A stretch of 64,000 bases of DNA, taken from Cyanophora paradoxa (taxonomy: Eukaryota > Glaucocystophyceae > Cyanophorales > Cyanophoraceae). The notes under the pieces are model-generated. The model was not told the DNA's origin. It ran no database searches and saw only the letters and a list, made by a program, of their open reading frames with translations. Each line of letters begins with the position of its first letter. Within the stretch, counting starts at the first letter, position 1. The translations under genes were made by a program, and so were the position numbers. Positions 29,733 to 38,756 of the stretch are shown here, one piece after another. Location: positions 62,001-126,000 of the forward strand of contig QPMI01000472.1 of assembly GCA_004431415.1 (NCBI GenBank). The letters run 5' to 3'.

Positions 29733-31863
29733 GGGCTTTACCTCCTGAAGTCCGCTGGACGCCGGCCGACTCGGCGACTCCGCGCAGGGGACGCGCATGC
29801 CGGCGGGCTCGCCCACTTGCGAGGCCTGCCCGCCGAACACGGTTTCTGGGCCCGGCGCTTCCGATTGCAGCGCCTGCGAGGCGGGGTTTGTCTCCGACGA
29901 TGGGCTGGCGTGCGCCGCGTGCCCGCCCGGGTCGTTCCGCGCGAGCCTCAATCCGAACGCGGCTTGCACGCCGTGGTACGTCAACGTCGAGGCTCTAGAT
30001 CTGTCCGCGTTGCATCGAATAGTCGCGCTCCCCGCAGCCCATCGGGAACGTACGCCCCCGGGAACGGGAGCGCGGTCTGCCAGGCCTGCCCGCCGCGAAC
30101 GCTCTGCCCGGTCGCTACCAGCGAGCCGCACTTGCTCGACCTCTCCTCCGCGTCGCTGCGGTCGGAGCCGACGAGGCGCCGGGCGCGCCGCCGGGTGCTG
30201 GACTTCGATCCCGAGGACGCGAACCTGAACGGCGACCCGTTCGAGTACGGCAAGAACACGGGGACGGTCACTCAGGTCCGCGGAGCACACTCGAGCGTCC
30301 GCGTCGCCTATCCAACACGCGGCCGCGCAGGCCGTTGTCCGCACGGAGGAAGAGACGCTGGACCGCACCAACAGGGTACGATCCCACTTCAAACATTTGA
30401 GCCTCGCCCGTCCTCCGCTGAATTTCGCAGCTCTTCGCGATCATCGGGCGGGCGCTGTGTTCGGCGTCGCCCTGGTCGGGCTCGCTGCTTTCCTCTACCT
30501 GCGCGTCCTGCCCGCCGCAAGCATCGACCAGCGCGCCGCGCGCTACCGGCGCGTCCAGCGCCTCCACCTCCTCTTCCGCGGTGCCTCCTCTGTGGTCGTG
30601 TGGCATCAACGGCGTGCAGTCTGACGCGATCCGCAGAGGAGGTGGAGACGGACGAGACAAAGGATGAAAACACCGCGGAGGTGGACGGCAAGCAGAGCCA
30701 GACTGGCAAGCACGACGAAGCTCGAGCCCCGACGGACTTGGACGCGTACAGGAAGGGCGATCAAAAGGGGCGGACGGTCTCCGGCGCCGTGTTCAGCCTC
30801 CTCGCCGTCGCCGCCGTCCTCGTCGCTCTGGCCTTCGTTTTTGTCCAGTACGCCATTGCGAACTACAGCATCGTCCAGAGGCGAGTCCGAACGTGAGAAG
30901 AATGGCTGGACAAAACGGCTGAGATCGCTTCGCGCAGCCTGAACCCCGGCGTCTCGCCGTCGGCGGGCAACATATCCGGCGCCTTCTCCTTCTCCGCCAC
31001 CTTCCGCGGCTACCGGGGGGCCTGCGCCGCCAACGCCGACGCCGCCTTCGCCGCCTCCGGCATCGCCGGCGCGCAATCGATCAAGACCTCCCCGTACGAC
31101 TCCGGCGCCTCGTGCAAGTGCGCTTCGCCCCGCCTCCGATCAAGCTCCGCGCTCCTAACTACAGCAGCGTCACCTGGACCTGCGATGCGTGCCGCATCTC
31201 GTCCATCTCCGGCGCAGGAGTCACGCTCCGCCTCACCTCCCGCCTTGCCTCCGCCGTGTCGATCCTCTACACCATCAAGGCGAGCGCGCCTTCCGACTCT
31301 GCAGACCGCCGTCGGCGCCAACCGCTGCGCAGGTCCCGGAGCTCGTGACCGCCGACGGGTTCGTGCAGACCTCGCGCAACGACACGTGAGCCTCGGCGGA
31401 GCTCGCCATGATTCCTGCAGCTGACGCCCGGCGCACAGGGTCTTCCGCGGCTCGACGGCCGTCCCCCTCCCCATGGCCCTCACCCCCATGCACTTCACCT
31501 CCACGGACGACGTGCGCCGCCCGCCCCGATCGACCCTTCTCGCCGCGCTCACTTCTTTCCGCGAAGGGCCGCCCGCGCTACTTCGCGGCGCTCTCCCTAT
31601 CCGACACCGCGTCGGCCGAGCGAGACCCCGCCACCTTCGTGCGCGATCTCGACGGCCCGATTGACCTCTGCTCAAAGTCGGGCGCGCGCAGGGCCTCTGC
31701 TCGCCGAACCGCCCCCTGGCGTCCGCCGAGTGCGCCGACGAGTCGGTCGCCGCCTCCGCCACCTTCCGCGTCGCCGAGGCGCGACTTCACCCGACACTCT
31801 CGCGCCCTTCCTTACTTCTGACTGACTCCGGCGCCTCAGGTGTACGTGCTCGTCGACCGCAAG
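29733..31863 (+). CDS. Host gene continued: cysteine-rich end, membrane segments, second ectodomain part
   Basis: An exon beginning near 29788 continues the cysteine-rich repeats (CEACPPNTVSGPGASDC, CEAGFVSDDGLAC). Two hydrophobic segments follow: FGVALVGLAAFLYLRVLP (near 30460) and GAVFSLLAVAAVLVALAF (near 30780). An ectodomain-like part starts with NISGAFSFSATFRGYRGAC (near 30970). The last exon piece, 31840-31863, reads VYVLVDRK and stops at the PLV. Joined to the host sequence on the far side of the PLV the frame stays open if one G is shared, so the PLV seems to sit within an exon. Exon borders in between are only partly clear. Confidence 0.55.
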
Positions 31864-31948
31864 ACACATATTGAAAAACGAATTTAAATCCCTCCGCTTC
31901 GCGCTTCGCGCTTCGCTCCTGGATTTAAATTCGTTTTTCAATATGTGT
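31864..31948. repeat. Terminal hairpin palindrome, left end
   Basis: Two 28-base complementary arms around a 29-base loop of CTTCGCG repeats. Arms equal those of the right end; loops differ. Confidence 0.92.
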
Positions 31949-32434
31949 TAATTTAATACTAAAATACATATTTTTCGATTAATTTCTTTAACTTTTTATG
32001 CAAACTTTGTATAAAATAATGCAAACTTTGTATTAAAAATGAAAACGCGTTTACCAAAATGCATATTTTCGATTAAACTTCGATAGATTCAATTGATCTT
32101 TTATCGATTGATTATGTACTTTGTTGTTTACATACAAATCTGCGATAGATTAACATTAAACTACTTAAAGAACGATATAATCGCGATTAATTCGCATAAA
32201 TTCGCATAAACTCGATATATCTCTCATGTATTGAAGTAGACCACCGCCCATTCTGTATCGAAAAACGCAAAAAGTGTCACAGAGTTGCATGGTCTCCAAT
32301 TGAACAATCGATTAGATTCCATATGTTCTATAAAACATAATAAATGAATTCAAGTGTGACAGGTAGTATTCAAATGATATTCAGTAAGAGATATATTTGT
32401 TTTTGAGAAAGTCAGTAAGAGGGGTAGAATGTCT

Positions 32435-32538
32435 GTGACAGGTGTGACAGGTGTGACAGGTGTTTTCAAAAGTCTGTCATTTTTGAAAAATTTAAAAAGT
32501 TTGAAAATAGGTGTCACACCTGTCACACCTGTCACACT
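32435..32538. repeat. TGTGACAGG hairpin repeat 1
   Basis: Arms of three GTGACAGGT units and their complement (GGTGTCACACCTGTCACAC) enclose a ~55-base A/T-rich core with TTTTCAAAAGTCTG and AAATTTAAAAAG. Confidence 0.85.
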
Positions 32539-32720
32539 CAATTAAACTATCTGTCACACCCGATCTCCTTACCATTTTCAGTAAGACAGAAAAGTATTCA
32601 TGAAATCGACTATTGTTGGGTGGATTTTGAAGGTGTCACACCTGTCACAAAGACTGTTTTCAGTAAGACAACAATAAATTCTTGACAATCTCAGTAATAA
32701 ATAGAGTCTTTTGTTAATTT

Positions 32721-32826
32721 GGTGTGACGGGTGTGACAGGTGTGACAGGTGTTTTCAAAAGTCTGTCATTTTTGAAAAATTTAAAAAGTTTGAAAATAGG
32801 TGTCACACCTGTCACAGGCGTCACAG
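32721..32826. repeat. TGTGACAGG hairpin repeat 2
   Basis: Same arms and nearly the same core as repeat 1, with two base changes in the outer units. Confidence 0.85.
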
Positions 32827-32905
32827 TCAATTAAATAGGTGTCACACCCGATTATCGGACCATTTTCAGTAAGCCCATCTGAAATTCTGAATTTCTCAGT
32901 GTCAA

Positions 32906-33000
32906 CTAACTCGGAAATCGCAATACTCTATGTTTCTCCGATTTCTCCAACCCTGAAAACACACCTGTTATTCTCTCATCTATCTCATGAGATACTCTCG
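32906..33000 (-). pseudogene. Inverted speD 3' fragment in the left terminal repeat
   Basis: Complement of the last 95 bases of the SpeD-like gene, including its stop codon. It lacks the catalytic core, so it cannot encode an enzyme. It shows that the terminal repeat extends into a gene at the other end. Confidence 0.85.
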
Positions 33001-33004
33001 TTTC

Positions 33005-33026
33005 GCCAAAAATTGACAAACGATTT
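33005..33026 (+). promoter_or_regulatory. Shared upstream motif before the 84-aa gene
   Basis: CCAAAAATTGACAAACGATTT, 22 bases before the ATG at 33049; same motif as at 38665, 39110 and 41804. Confidence 0.55.
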
Positions 33027-33048
33027 CCCATCATGCTGTAAAGGAAAC

Positions 33049-33303
33049 ATGCCGATTAACCAGCAATATCACAATTTCCATGGGACTTACATCTTGATTG
33101 TCAAGAAACTCCCAGAGCATTATGAGATCTTCCAAGAGATGGGATTGCGAATTACAAGGAGATCAACCCTTTGTAGATTCTTGAAAAAGAATGGTGCTAA
33201 ATGGGATAAGACAATTCGCAAATGGTATACAGAAGATCCCAAGAGTCCCCTTCTGGATGTTTTCGAAACAGTGAATTTGGATCGGTTTAATCATTACCAA
33301 TAG
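33049..33303 (+). CDS. Small protein with DUF5710-like motif (84 aa)
   Basis: 84-residue protein starting at ATG 33049. The longer frame upstream only reads through the terminal repeat and is rejected as start. The segment FLKKNGAKWDKTIRKWYTED recalls the GAxWDxxxKxWY motif of DUF5710, a small domain found in phage and plasmid proteins; this is a weak resemblance. It is preceded by the shared AAAAATTGAC motif, suggesting expression with the replication genes. Its end overlaps the convergent minor-capsid candidate by 17 bases. Confidence 0.55.
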   Translation: MPINQQYHNFHGTYILIVKKLPEHYEIFQEMGLRITRRSTLCRFLKKNGAKWDKTIRKWYTEDPKSPLLDVFETVNLDRFNHYQ

Positions 33304-34219
33304 CCAGAAACTCCAACTGGAATGAGTTGTCTATCCCATTCATGTCTACAAGATCACCATAATAATCTCTAAACTCAACTGTTAACTCTCTAATGACCAA
33401 ATTGCGATCGGTTATTTTTATGTATTCACTGTGCTCTCCACTGTGATAAACATACTGTCCAATATCTTTACTTAATTGCAATCTGAGAATCGCCCCTTGA
33501 TTCTGTGGTTGTGATCTTGGGACAATATTGTGGTTTGTAGCAAATGGGGAGAGTTCTTTAATGTGCATGTATAAATACTGTTCTGCATTCATATCTGTCA
33601 TCTTGGATGCTTCTAACTTGTAGTTTAAGCGAGATGCCTCAAATTCATATCCTGTGAATGTTATTCCCCATTGGGGATGGTTTGGGGTGATTGGTACTCC
33701 TGCAAAATAGAGGAAATTCTCTGGGGCATATAAAGACCTTGCAGACTCTGGGAAATCGTAGATGTGCTCAATTGAAGCGACCCAATCAACAGAACTCACC
33801 CCAAGAAGTTTACCCAATCGCTGTGTAGATGCTACCAATTCGAATTGAACATTACTGTAAAACTCTAACTTGTAGGAAGTAGGGTTGTAGTAGACCTTGA
33901 ATGCATATGTGAGATTGTTGCTCCCAGTAAAGGTGAAATTCAGACCATAATTATATGGACTGGTGACCCCGAAATGCCCTTGATTAATATACCCACTTGG
34001 GAGAAGGAAGACCTGTTTGGTTTCAGAGATGCCTTGGTAGAAGAATCTGACAAGAAGGTGGTCTGTTCCAATGGAATTATAGATGCTGTTGGGGATCTCT
34101 GCATACAAAACTCGACATTCTCTTGGTTTGGTTACTGGGGTTGTGAGTGCAACTTTGTAGGAGTTTTCTATTTGTCCATCTGATCGGTCTCTGCTATCTA
34201 TATTGACCAGCCGAATCAT
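33287..34219 (-). CDS. Minor capsid (penton-like) protein candidate 1
   Basis: 310-residue protein with the N-terminal pattern RLVNIDSRDR...NSYKVALTTPV...AEIPNSIYNSI, seen in minor-capsid/penton proteins of PLVs and virophages, and a C-terminal strand pattern LTVEFRDYYGDLVD. It is predicted to fill capsid vertices. It is divergent from candidate 2 with only 28 bases between the two starts, and the pair share an N-terminal plan (VxL..P....VRL..AE.YNSI), so they may be duplicated genes that diverged. Identification rests on pattern and position next to the major capsid gene. Confidence 0.65.
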   Translation of the reverse strand: MIRLVNIDSRDRSDGQIENSYKVALTTPVTKPRECRVLYAEIPNSIYNSIGTDHLLVRFFYQGISETKQVFLLPSGYINQGHFGVTSPYNYGLNFTFTGSNNLTYAFKVYYNPTSYKLEFYSNVQFELVASTQRLGKLLGVSSVDWVASIEHIYDFPESARSLYAPENFLYFAGVPITPNHPQWGITFTGYEFEASRLNYKLEASKMTDMNAEQYLYMHIKELSPFATNHNIVPRSQPQNQGAILRLQLSKDIGQYVYHSGEHSEYIKITDRNLVIRELTVEFRDYYGDLVDMNGIDNSFQLEFLAIGND

Positions 34220-34247
34220 TTTAATATATGTTTATAGATAAAAGAAG
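34220..34247. promoter_or_regulatory. 28-bp bidirectional promoter between capsid genes
   Basis: An AT-only-rich spacer (TTTAATATATGTTTATAG and a purine tail) separates two opposite ATGs, leaving room only for a TATA-like core and extremely short leaders. Confidence 0.5.
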
Positions 34248-35258
34248 ATGCCTGTGGATTACATTGAAGTGAGCTCTTTCAATACAATTTCGGGAGATGG
34301 ACCTACTTCGAGTTTTATTGCTCGCCTCCCCAGCACATATGAATTTGTAAGAGCAGTAAGACTGGTCTCAGCAGAATTTTATAACAGCATTCCCATGGTG
34401 AGTGGTGAAACCAAACCAGGAGATGTGACAATAGATAATGCAATCTACCTTTATTGGTCTGAATATCTTTCTGGTGCAGGAAGCACTGGTATTCCAACTG
34501 ATCGACCTGCTGCTGATTATGAATCATGGAAACACATTGTGATAAGTCGCAGCACACCCATTCAAAACCACCAACAACTGGTGAATGTAATTAACTCCAA
34601 ACTTGCATTGAGAGAGCCACCAGTAGCAATTCGCTGTAAATGGGATGATACACTGAAACGAGTAATATTCCATTCCACCATACCGTTTTACCTGGCTTTC
34701 TCAACTGCAATAAACCCAACCCAGGCACAGATTCAGAGGTTTTTGAGTTCTGCTCGACTGCTTGGTCTTGATCCTGGGAGATATGGTAACACACCAATCC
34801 AATCACAGGTGTACAATACTCTTACTGATGGTATCTTCACTGGGTCGATGGTGCATGGTATTATATCTTCATTTGAACCCGAGAAGACCAGGGATAGTGT
34901 CCTATTTGTGAGAGTAAAGGAGTTGGGTGATCTTGTGCAATGTGGTGATGGTCTCCTCACTGGATATTTCCACAAAATCGTGGTTCCTGATAAAGATTAT
35001 GGTGAGCATGTCGTTTATAATTCGACAGAAGCCCATCCGATTTATAAATACTATAACAAGAATCTGGGGCTCTCCACATTTTCGGTTGACATTGTGAATG
35101 CAATTAATGAACCAATTGATTTCGAGGGTCAACCTGTCCACCTCACCTTCGAAATTCGATATGGTGATGAACCTGCTGGTGATCCTGTGTACGAATACTT
35201 CAAGAGGAGAATGGCGGAAACACATCCATCTTATCCGGTTATTGCGAATTTTGCGTAA
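34248..35258 (+). CDS. Minor capsid (penton-like) protein candidate 2
   Basis: 336-residue protein beginning DYIEVSSFNTISGDG, then FIARLPSTYEFVRAVRLVSAEFYNSI, the same layout as its divergent neighbour. A C-terminal strand LTFEIRYGD is also shared. It is followed by the major capsid gene on the same strand. TTTATAGATAAAAG just before the ATG is TATA-like. It is probably a second vertex or cement protein; which of the two is the true penton cannot be told from sequence alone. Confidence 0.62.
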   Translation: MPVDYIEVSSFNTISGDGPTSSFIARLPSTYEFVRAVRLVSAEFYNSIPMVSGETKPGDVTIDNAIYLYWSEYLSGAGSTGIPTDRPAADYESWKHIVISRSTPIQNHQQLVNVINSKLALREPPVAIRCKWDDTLKRVIFHSTIPFYLAFSTAINPTQAQIQRFLSSARLLGLDPGRYGNTPIQSQVYNTLTDGIFTGSMVHGIISSFEPEKTRDSVLFVRVKELGDLVQCGDGLLTGYFHKIVVPDKDYGEHVVYNSTEAHPIYKYYNKNLGLSTFSVDIVNAINEPIDFEGQPVHLTFEIRYGDEPAGDPVYEYFKRRMAETHPSYPVIANFA

Positions 35259-35312
35259 AATCAAGGATCATTGGTGAATTTTTTATGTTGCAGTATAATA
35301 AAAGAGATAATC

Positions 35313-36686
35313 ATGGATATTACTTCGACCCTCCAACGTCTTTCTCTGAAAGAAGCTCTAACAACCCCAGAAGAAGCCAAGGCGTTCTTCTTGGACAACT
35401 CTCTCATGCTTGGTCTTGAATCCAAGTCGAAGCCAGTTCTTGTTGTTGTGAACCCAAGCAACACTTTTGAGAATAATGCTGGAAATCGCATTTCTTTCAA
35501 GCTCCCTCGCTACAATTTCTGTGGAAAACTCGAACTTGCGTTTGACCTTCCAGCTGTCACTTTTGCTGGTGATACCGACCTTGTTCGCAATGGATACGTT
35601 CGCCCAGTTGGTGCTCTTGTCTCTCGACTTGAAATCACCTATGGATCTTACACTTTCCATGTGCCTTCTGATTTCCTTGCTCATTTCCCTCTTATCTATT
35701 ACAGTGAGGATCAACTCGCCAAGAAGAAGCGTTCAATGGGAATGGTTCATGGTATCCCTGCCCATGGAACCAACCGACTTGGTGGGTCATTTTTCACTGA
35801 AATCCCAGTCCCATGGCTAAACCACTACCTACCTCTTGGTGCTCTCTCAGAAGAAATGGTGGTAACTGTCTGGTTCAAGGATGCTGGAAAGGGTTATGTT
35901 GAGACTTCTTATGGTGGTCGTGCTCTTCCTGTTGTTGGTGGAACAGCTGCTGATAAGACAGAGGATGATGGACTTGGTGCTACTGCTAATGCTACTCTTG
36001 CCCATGTTGGTCAACAGATCACCACTTTTGGAATTGGTGCAACAACAAACCCCGAAATTAAAGTCACTTCTCCTCGTCTTTACATGCATGCTATTAATGT
36101 TTCTGATGAACTGTTTGCTACTGTCATTGAGAAGGTGAAGACCACTGGTATGGCTATTCCTGCTCTGGATATTGGTTTTGTTGACAGTGTCAATTTTGCT
36201 GCAAAAGGCAATGCTCAACCAAATCGTATTAACCTGTCACAGATCTCTGGTCTTGTCTATGGTCTTCTTGTTTCAGTTCGTGATGCCGCAGGTATTGATG
36301 GTTTCAATGGTTCCCACAGTGTCCTAAAAACGCATGCTAACTCAAAAGACATCACTTTCACTGTTGAAATTAATGGTCAACGTCTCTATGCTACTGAGCC
36401 CATCCCTCTCCTCAAAGGTGCCGAATTAATTGCGGATGCCTTCAAGTGCTCAAATATGGACAAGGTTGCAGACAAATATGTCCTCAGTGGTCTACCATTC
36501 TGTGTTGATGGAGAGAAAGCGATTCGCAACATTGCCCAGTCTGGCTATGTTGATCTCACGAACTCCTCCTCTTCTTTCCTCACTCTATACATGCCTTCTG
36601 ACCAGACAATCACAGTTAATGTTCGTGCTCTCATGCACAGTTTCATTATTGTTGACAAAGATGGTCTCCGACGCATTAATCTGTAA
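35313..36686 (+). CDS. MCP: Major capsid protein (double jelly-roll)
   Basis: 457-residue protein expected to form the hexagonal capsid faces. Typical PLV/virophage traits: an N-terminal helix, then FKLPRYNFCGKLELAFDLP, a VRPVGALVSRLEITYGS strand pair, a long variable loop region and a C-terminal beta-rich half ending MHSFIIVDKDGLRRINL. The start at ATG 35313 follows CAGTATAATAAAAGAG, a TATA-like box; the upstream in-frame codons (VNFLCCSII) look like leader and are excluded. Located between a minor-capsid candidate and the packaging ATPase, the usual morphogenesis cluster. Uninterrupted, present once in the window. Confidence 0.85.
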   Translation: MDITSTLQRLSLKEALTTPEEAKAFFLDNSLMLGLESKSKPVLVVVNPSNTFENNAGNRISFKLPRYNFCGKLELAFDLPAVTFAGDTDLVRNGYVRPVGALVSRLEITYGSYTFHVPSDFLAHFPLIYYSEDQLAKKKRSMGMVHGIPAHGTNRLGGSFFTEIPVPWLNHYLPLGALSEEMVVTVWFKDAGKGYVETSYGGRALPVVGGTAADKTEDDGLGATANATLAHVGQQITTFGIGATTNPEIKVTSPRLYMHAINVSDELFATVIEKVKTTGMAIPALDIGFVDSVNFAAKGNAQPNRINLSQISGLVYGLLVSVRDAAGIDGFNGSHSVLKTHANSKDITFTVEINGQRLYATEPIPLLKGAELIADAFKCSNMDKVADKYVLSGLPFCVDGEKAIRNIAQSGYVDLTNSSSSFLTLYMPSDQTITVNVRALMHSFIIVDKDGLRRINL

Positions 36687-36748
36687 AACCATGATCAGTA
36701 ACATTTCGTTATTTTTATCTATCTTTATTAAGAAAGATCCACAAAGCC

Positions 36749-37531
36749 ATGAACGATTTGGAAGAATTTAATGCAGGCGAAATGATAACCCCACCATTTC
36801 GTGCTCTTTTCATAGGAAAGTCTGCAACAGGCAAGTCAGAATGTGTGAAATATTGGTTGAAACAGCTGCATGATGCGAAAAAGATCGATACTGTTCTTGT
36901 TGTGAGTGGGACGTCCTTCAATCATTTCTGGGATGCAGTTGCAACATTGCAACTCGGGAAATGGGATGCTGCTTACATTTCCAAATTACTGGATGAAAGG
37001 CAGGAGAAAATCGAAAAAGGGGAACCTGTGAATCAAATGTGTATTGTCCTTGATGATTTAATAGATAATGAGTTAGTCGATTTAACTCGCGATAAAATTG
37101 TTGGCTCTGTTTTCAATAGGGGGCGCCATGCGATGGTGTCCTGTGTCTGCATAACTCAGAAATTGCGTAAGGTTTCTTCAACAATTCGAGTAAATTCGGA
37201 TTATGCTGTGTTCCTGAGTGCTGCTAATCGCAAAGAACTCGAAGCAATTGAAGAGGAGTACAATATCATGCGAAACAAGGACGATTTCTATAAGATGTTC
37301 GAGGAATATGTACACTCCTACCAATATATTGTGTGGTCTTCTGCAAATTATTCGGTGAACTATTATGTTGATAAAGCGGATTTGGTCAAAGATTTCCCAT
37401 TTCCTCGGTTCCACAGGAAGCCCAAAAAGAAAGAAGATGAACTACCATCTCCACAGAAAGAGGAAGCACCCAAAGAGGTCAAGAGTGGTGTTCATTCAAA
37501 CAAACTGATGCGATATAAGAGAGGATTGTAA
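36749..37531 (+). CDS. A32-type genome-packaging ATPase (FtsK-HerA superfamily)
   Basis: 260-residue DNA-packaging ATPase. Walker A GKSATGKS at residues 23-30, Walker B MCIVLDD at 97-103, and the polar motif CVCITQK with Q near 137, all in the order of poxvirus A32 and Polinton ATPases. It would drive the viral DNA into preformed capsids at one vertex. A lysine-rich C-terminal tail (RKPKKKEDE) follows the core. Lies 62 bases after the capsid gene. Confidence 0.92.
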   Translation: MNDLEEFNAGEMITPPFRALFIGKSATGKSECVKYWLKQLHDAKKIDTVLVVSGTSFNHFWDAVATLQLGKWDAAYISKLLDERQEKIEKGEPVNQMCIVLDDLIDNELVDLTRDKIVGSVFNRGRHAMVSCVCITQKLRKVSSTIRVNSDYAVFLSAANRKELEAIEEEYNIMRNKDDFYKMFEEYVHSYQYIVWSSANYSVNYYVDKADLVKDFPFPRFHRKPKKKEDELPSPQKEEAPKEVKSGVHSNKLMRYKRGL

Positions 37532-37559
37532 AATAATCTCTGCTTCTTATAAATATACA

Positions 37560-38294
37560 ATGCCTTCGAAACGCAAAGTTGGCGTTCCTGCTGGTGCTAT
37601 GTCATATTCTGCATCATCTGGAACCGGTTCTATTAACACAGATCCCATGAAATTCAATGGTGTCAATGAAGTGAAAGCATCACAGCAACAGGAGGATCCC
37701 CTCAATGCTGCTTACGAAGAATCACCAGATGATAAAGCACCCCAAGCATCCACCAGTGATCAACTCAATATTTCGCCCGAAACCTCTAAGATGAAGGCAG
37801 TTGGTGAAGGAGCTCGTCGAATTATTGGTGCTGCTGATGACAAAGGACTGGGTCTCCAAGATCTCTCACTTGCTCGCAAAGGTGAAGGTGTCTCCAAGGA
37901 ATCAGACAAGGTAATTCAATCCATGGCTGGTGAGGTGACCTACAAGGTCGCACCTACACAGAATATCCACCGAATTCCCAAAGCCCAATGGGACGAAATG
38001 ACTGCGAAACTGAAAGATCTGGAAGCGAAATCCAGTGCTCTTGAACAGTATGTCTCTGAGAAGAAAGAGAGAGCGAAATTGAAGGAGATGCTGCGAAAGG
38101 AGGTGTACAGAATGGGAATCACTGGTCTCCCAGATAAGCAATTCATTGGTAAGAAAGAGACTCAAATTGATGAGCAAGCAGTTGATGAGATGAAGACCAA
38201 AACCCAGAAGGGCACCATTGAACCTGGTGCTACCAAATCAGAGGTTGATAAAGGTGTTGCCCCAACAGTATATAAACGACGAGTTTGGCTTTAA
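37560..38294 (+). CDS. Virion-type protein of unknown function, coiled coil (244 aa)
   Basis: Not recognised. Residues 1-90 are polar and low in hydrophobics (disordered). A segment around 145-185 (WDEMTAKLKDLEAKSSALEQ then KERAKLKEML) is a likely coiled coil. The C-terminus is basic (KRRVWL). TTATAAATATACA lies directly before the ATG. Position in the capsid cluster suggests a scaffold or internal capsid protein (inference). Confidence 0.6.
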   Translation: MPSKRKVGVPAGAMSYSASSGTGSINTDPMKFNGVNEVKASQQQEDPLNAAYEESPDDKAPQASTSDQLNISPETSKMKAVGEGARRIIGAADDKGLGLQDLSLARKGEGVSKESDKVIQSMAGEVTYKVAPTQNIHRIPKAQWDEMTAKLKDLEAKSSALEQYVSEKKERAKLKEMLRKEVYRMGITGLPDKQFIGKKETQIDEQAVDEMKTKTQKGTIEPGATKSEVDKGVAPTVYKRRVWL

Positions 38295-38321
38295 TTATCT
38301 TGCATTAAGAGAGAGAGCATC

Positions 38322-38555
38322 ATGGATTTCTTGCGAAAACTCATAGAGATGTTTAATCTCCACATTGTGAGCAATTGTCACAGTGGCTGCTGTGAAACCA
38401 AAGTCGAAATCGAATTCTCAGACACTGAAAGCCATGGATCAGGTGGTAGGAGATTATCCACAGACTCGGTGGATTTCGAGGAGCATATTAAGACAGAGAC
38501 AGTGAGGCGAAGGTCTGTATCTTTCACAGATCCAAAATTAAATATCGGTAATTAA
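38322..38555 (+). CDS. Small cysteine/serine-rich protein (77 aa)
   Basis: Unrecognised. It begins with an amphipathic helix (MDFLRKLIEMFNL), then CHSGCC, then an acidic and serine-rich tail with RRRSVSF, which looks like a phosphorylation site. Starts 27 bases after the preceding gene on the same strand. Confidence 0.45.
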   Translation: MDFLRKLIEMFNLHIVSNCHSGCCETKVEIEFSDTESHGSGGRRLSTDSVDFEEHIKTETVRRRSVSFTDPKLNIGN

Positions 38556-38561
38556 TATCGA

Positions 38562-38675
38562 ATGCTCAGTCTCCCTGAGATCTATGCTATCCTTGAAAGG
38601 AAATCCGCTGAATATGCAACAGAAGCCGCAATAAAAAAGCGTAGACAGGAACTGGTCTCGATCTGCAAAAAATGA
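38562..38675 (+). CDS. Possible 37-residue basic helical protein
   Basis: Starts 6 bases after the previous stop: MLSLPEIYAILERKSAEY then AAIKKRRQELVSICKK. The helical, basic composition and tight spacing are compatible with a gene; the end overlaps the shared AAAAAATGACAAGG motif of the next gene. Confidence 0.4.
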   Translation: MLSLPEIYAILERKSAEYATEAAIKKRRQELVSICKK

Positions 38676-38690
38676 CAAGGGATTTAAGGG
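38665..38690 (+). promoter_or_regulatory. Shared upstream motif before the AT-hook gene
   Basis: AAAAAATGACAAGGGATTTA plus AGGG; the fullest form of the motif. A TATAAG-like ATATAAGG lies about 50 bases further on, close to the ATG. Confidence 0.55.
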
Positions 38691-38756
38691 TAAGGTGTGT
38701 TTGATTGGTGAACCCGGACAAATTATTTTCTCGTCCAAATATAAGGAACATATCAA

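Larger units (their letters stand above)
31864..33000. repeat. Left terminal inverted repeat, copy 2
   Basis: The outer ~450 bases and inner ~140 bases are the complement of the right end. The middle (about 32317-32859) is unique to the left end and filled with TGTGACAGG hairpins. The inner block contains an inverted 95-base tail of the speD gene. Confidence 0.9.

Noticed and set aside
31840-31869. Classical Maverick 5-6 bp target duplication at the PLV ends
   Set aside because: Looked for on both flanks; only a single shared G is present.
32839-33048. N-terminal extension of the 84-aa gene
   Set aside because: It only reads through the inverted terminal repeat on the strand opposite to the speD tail.
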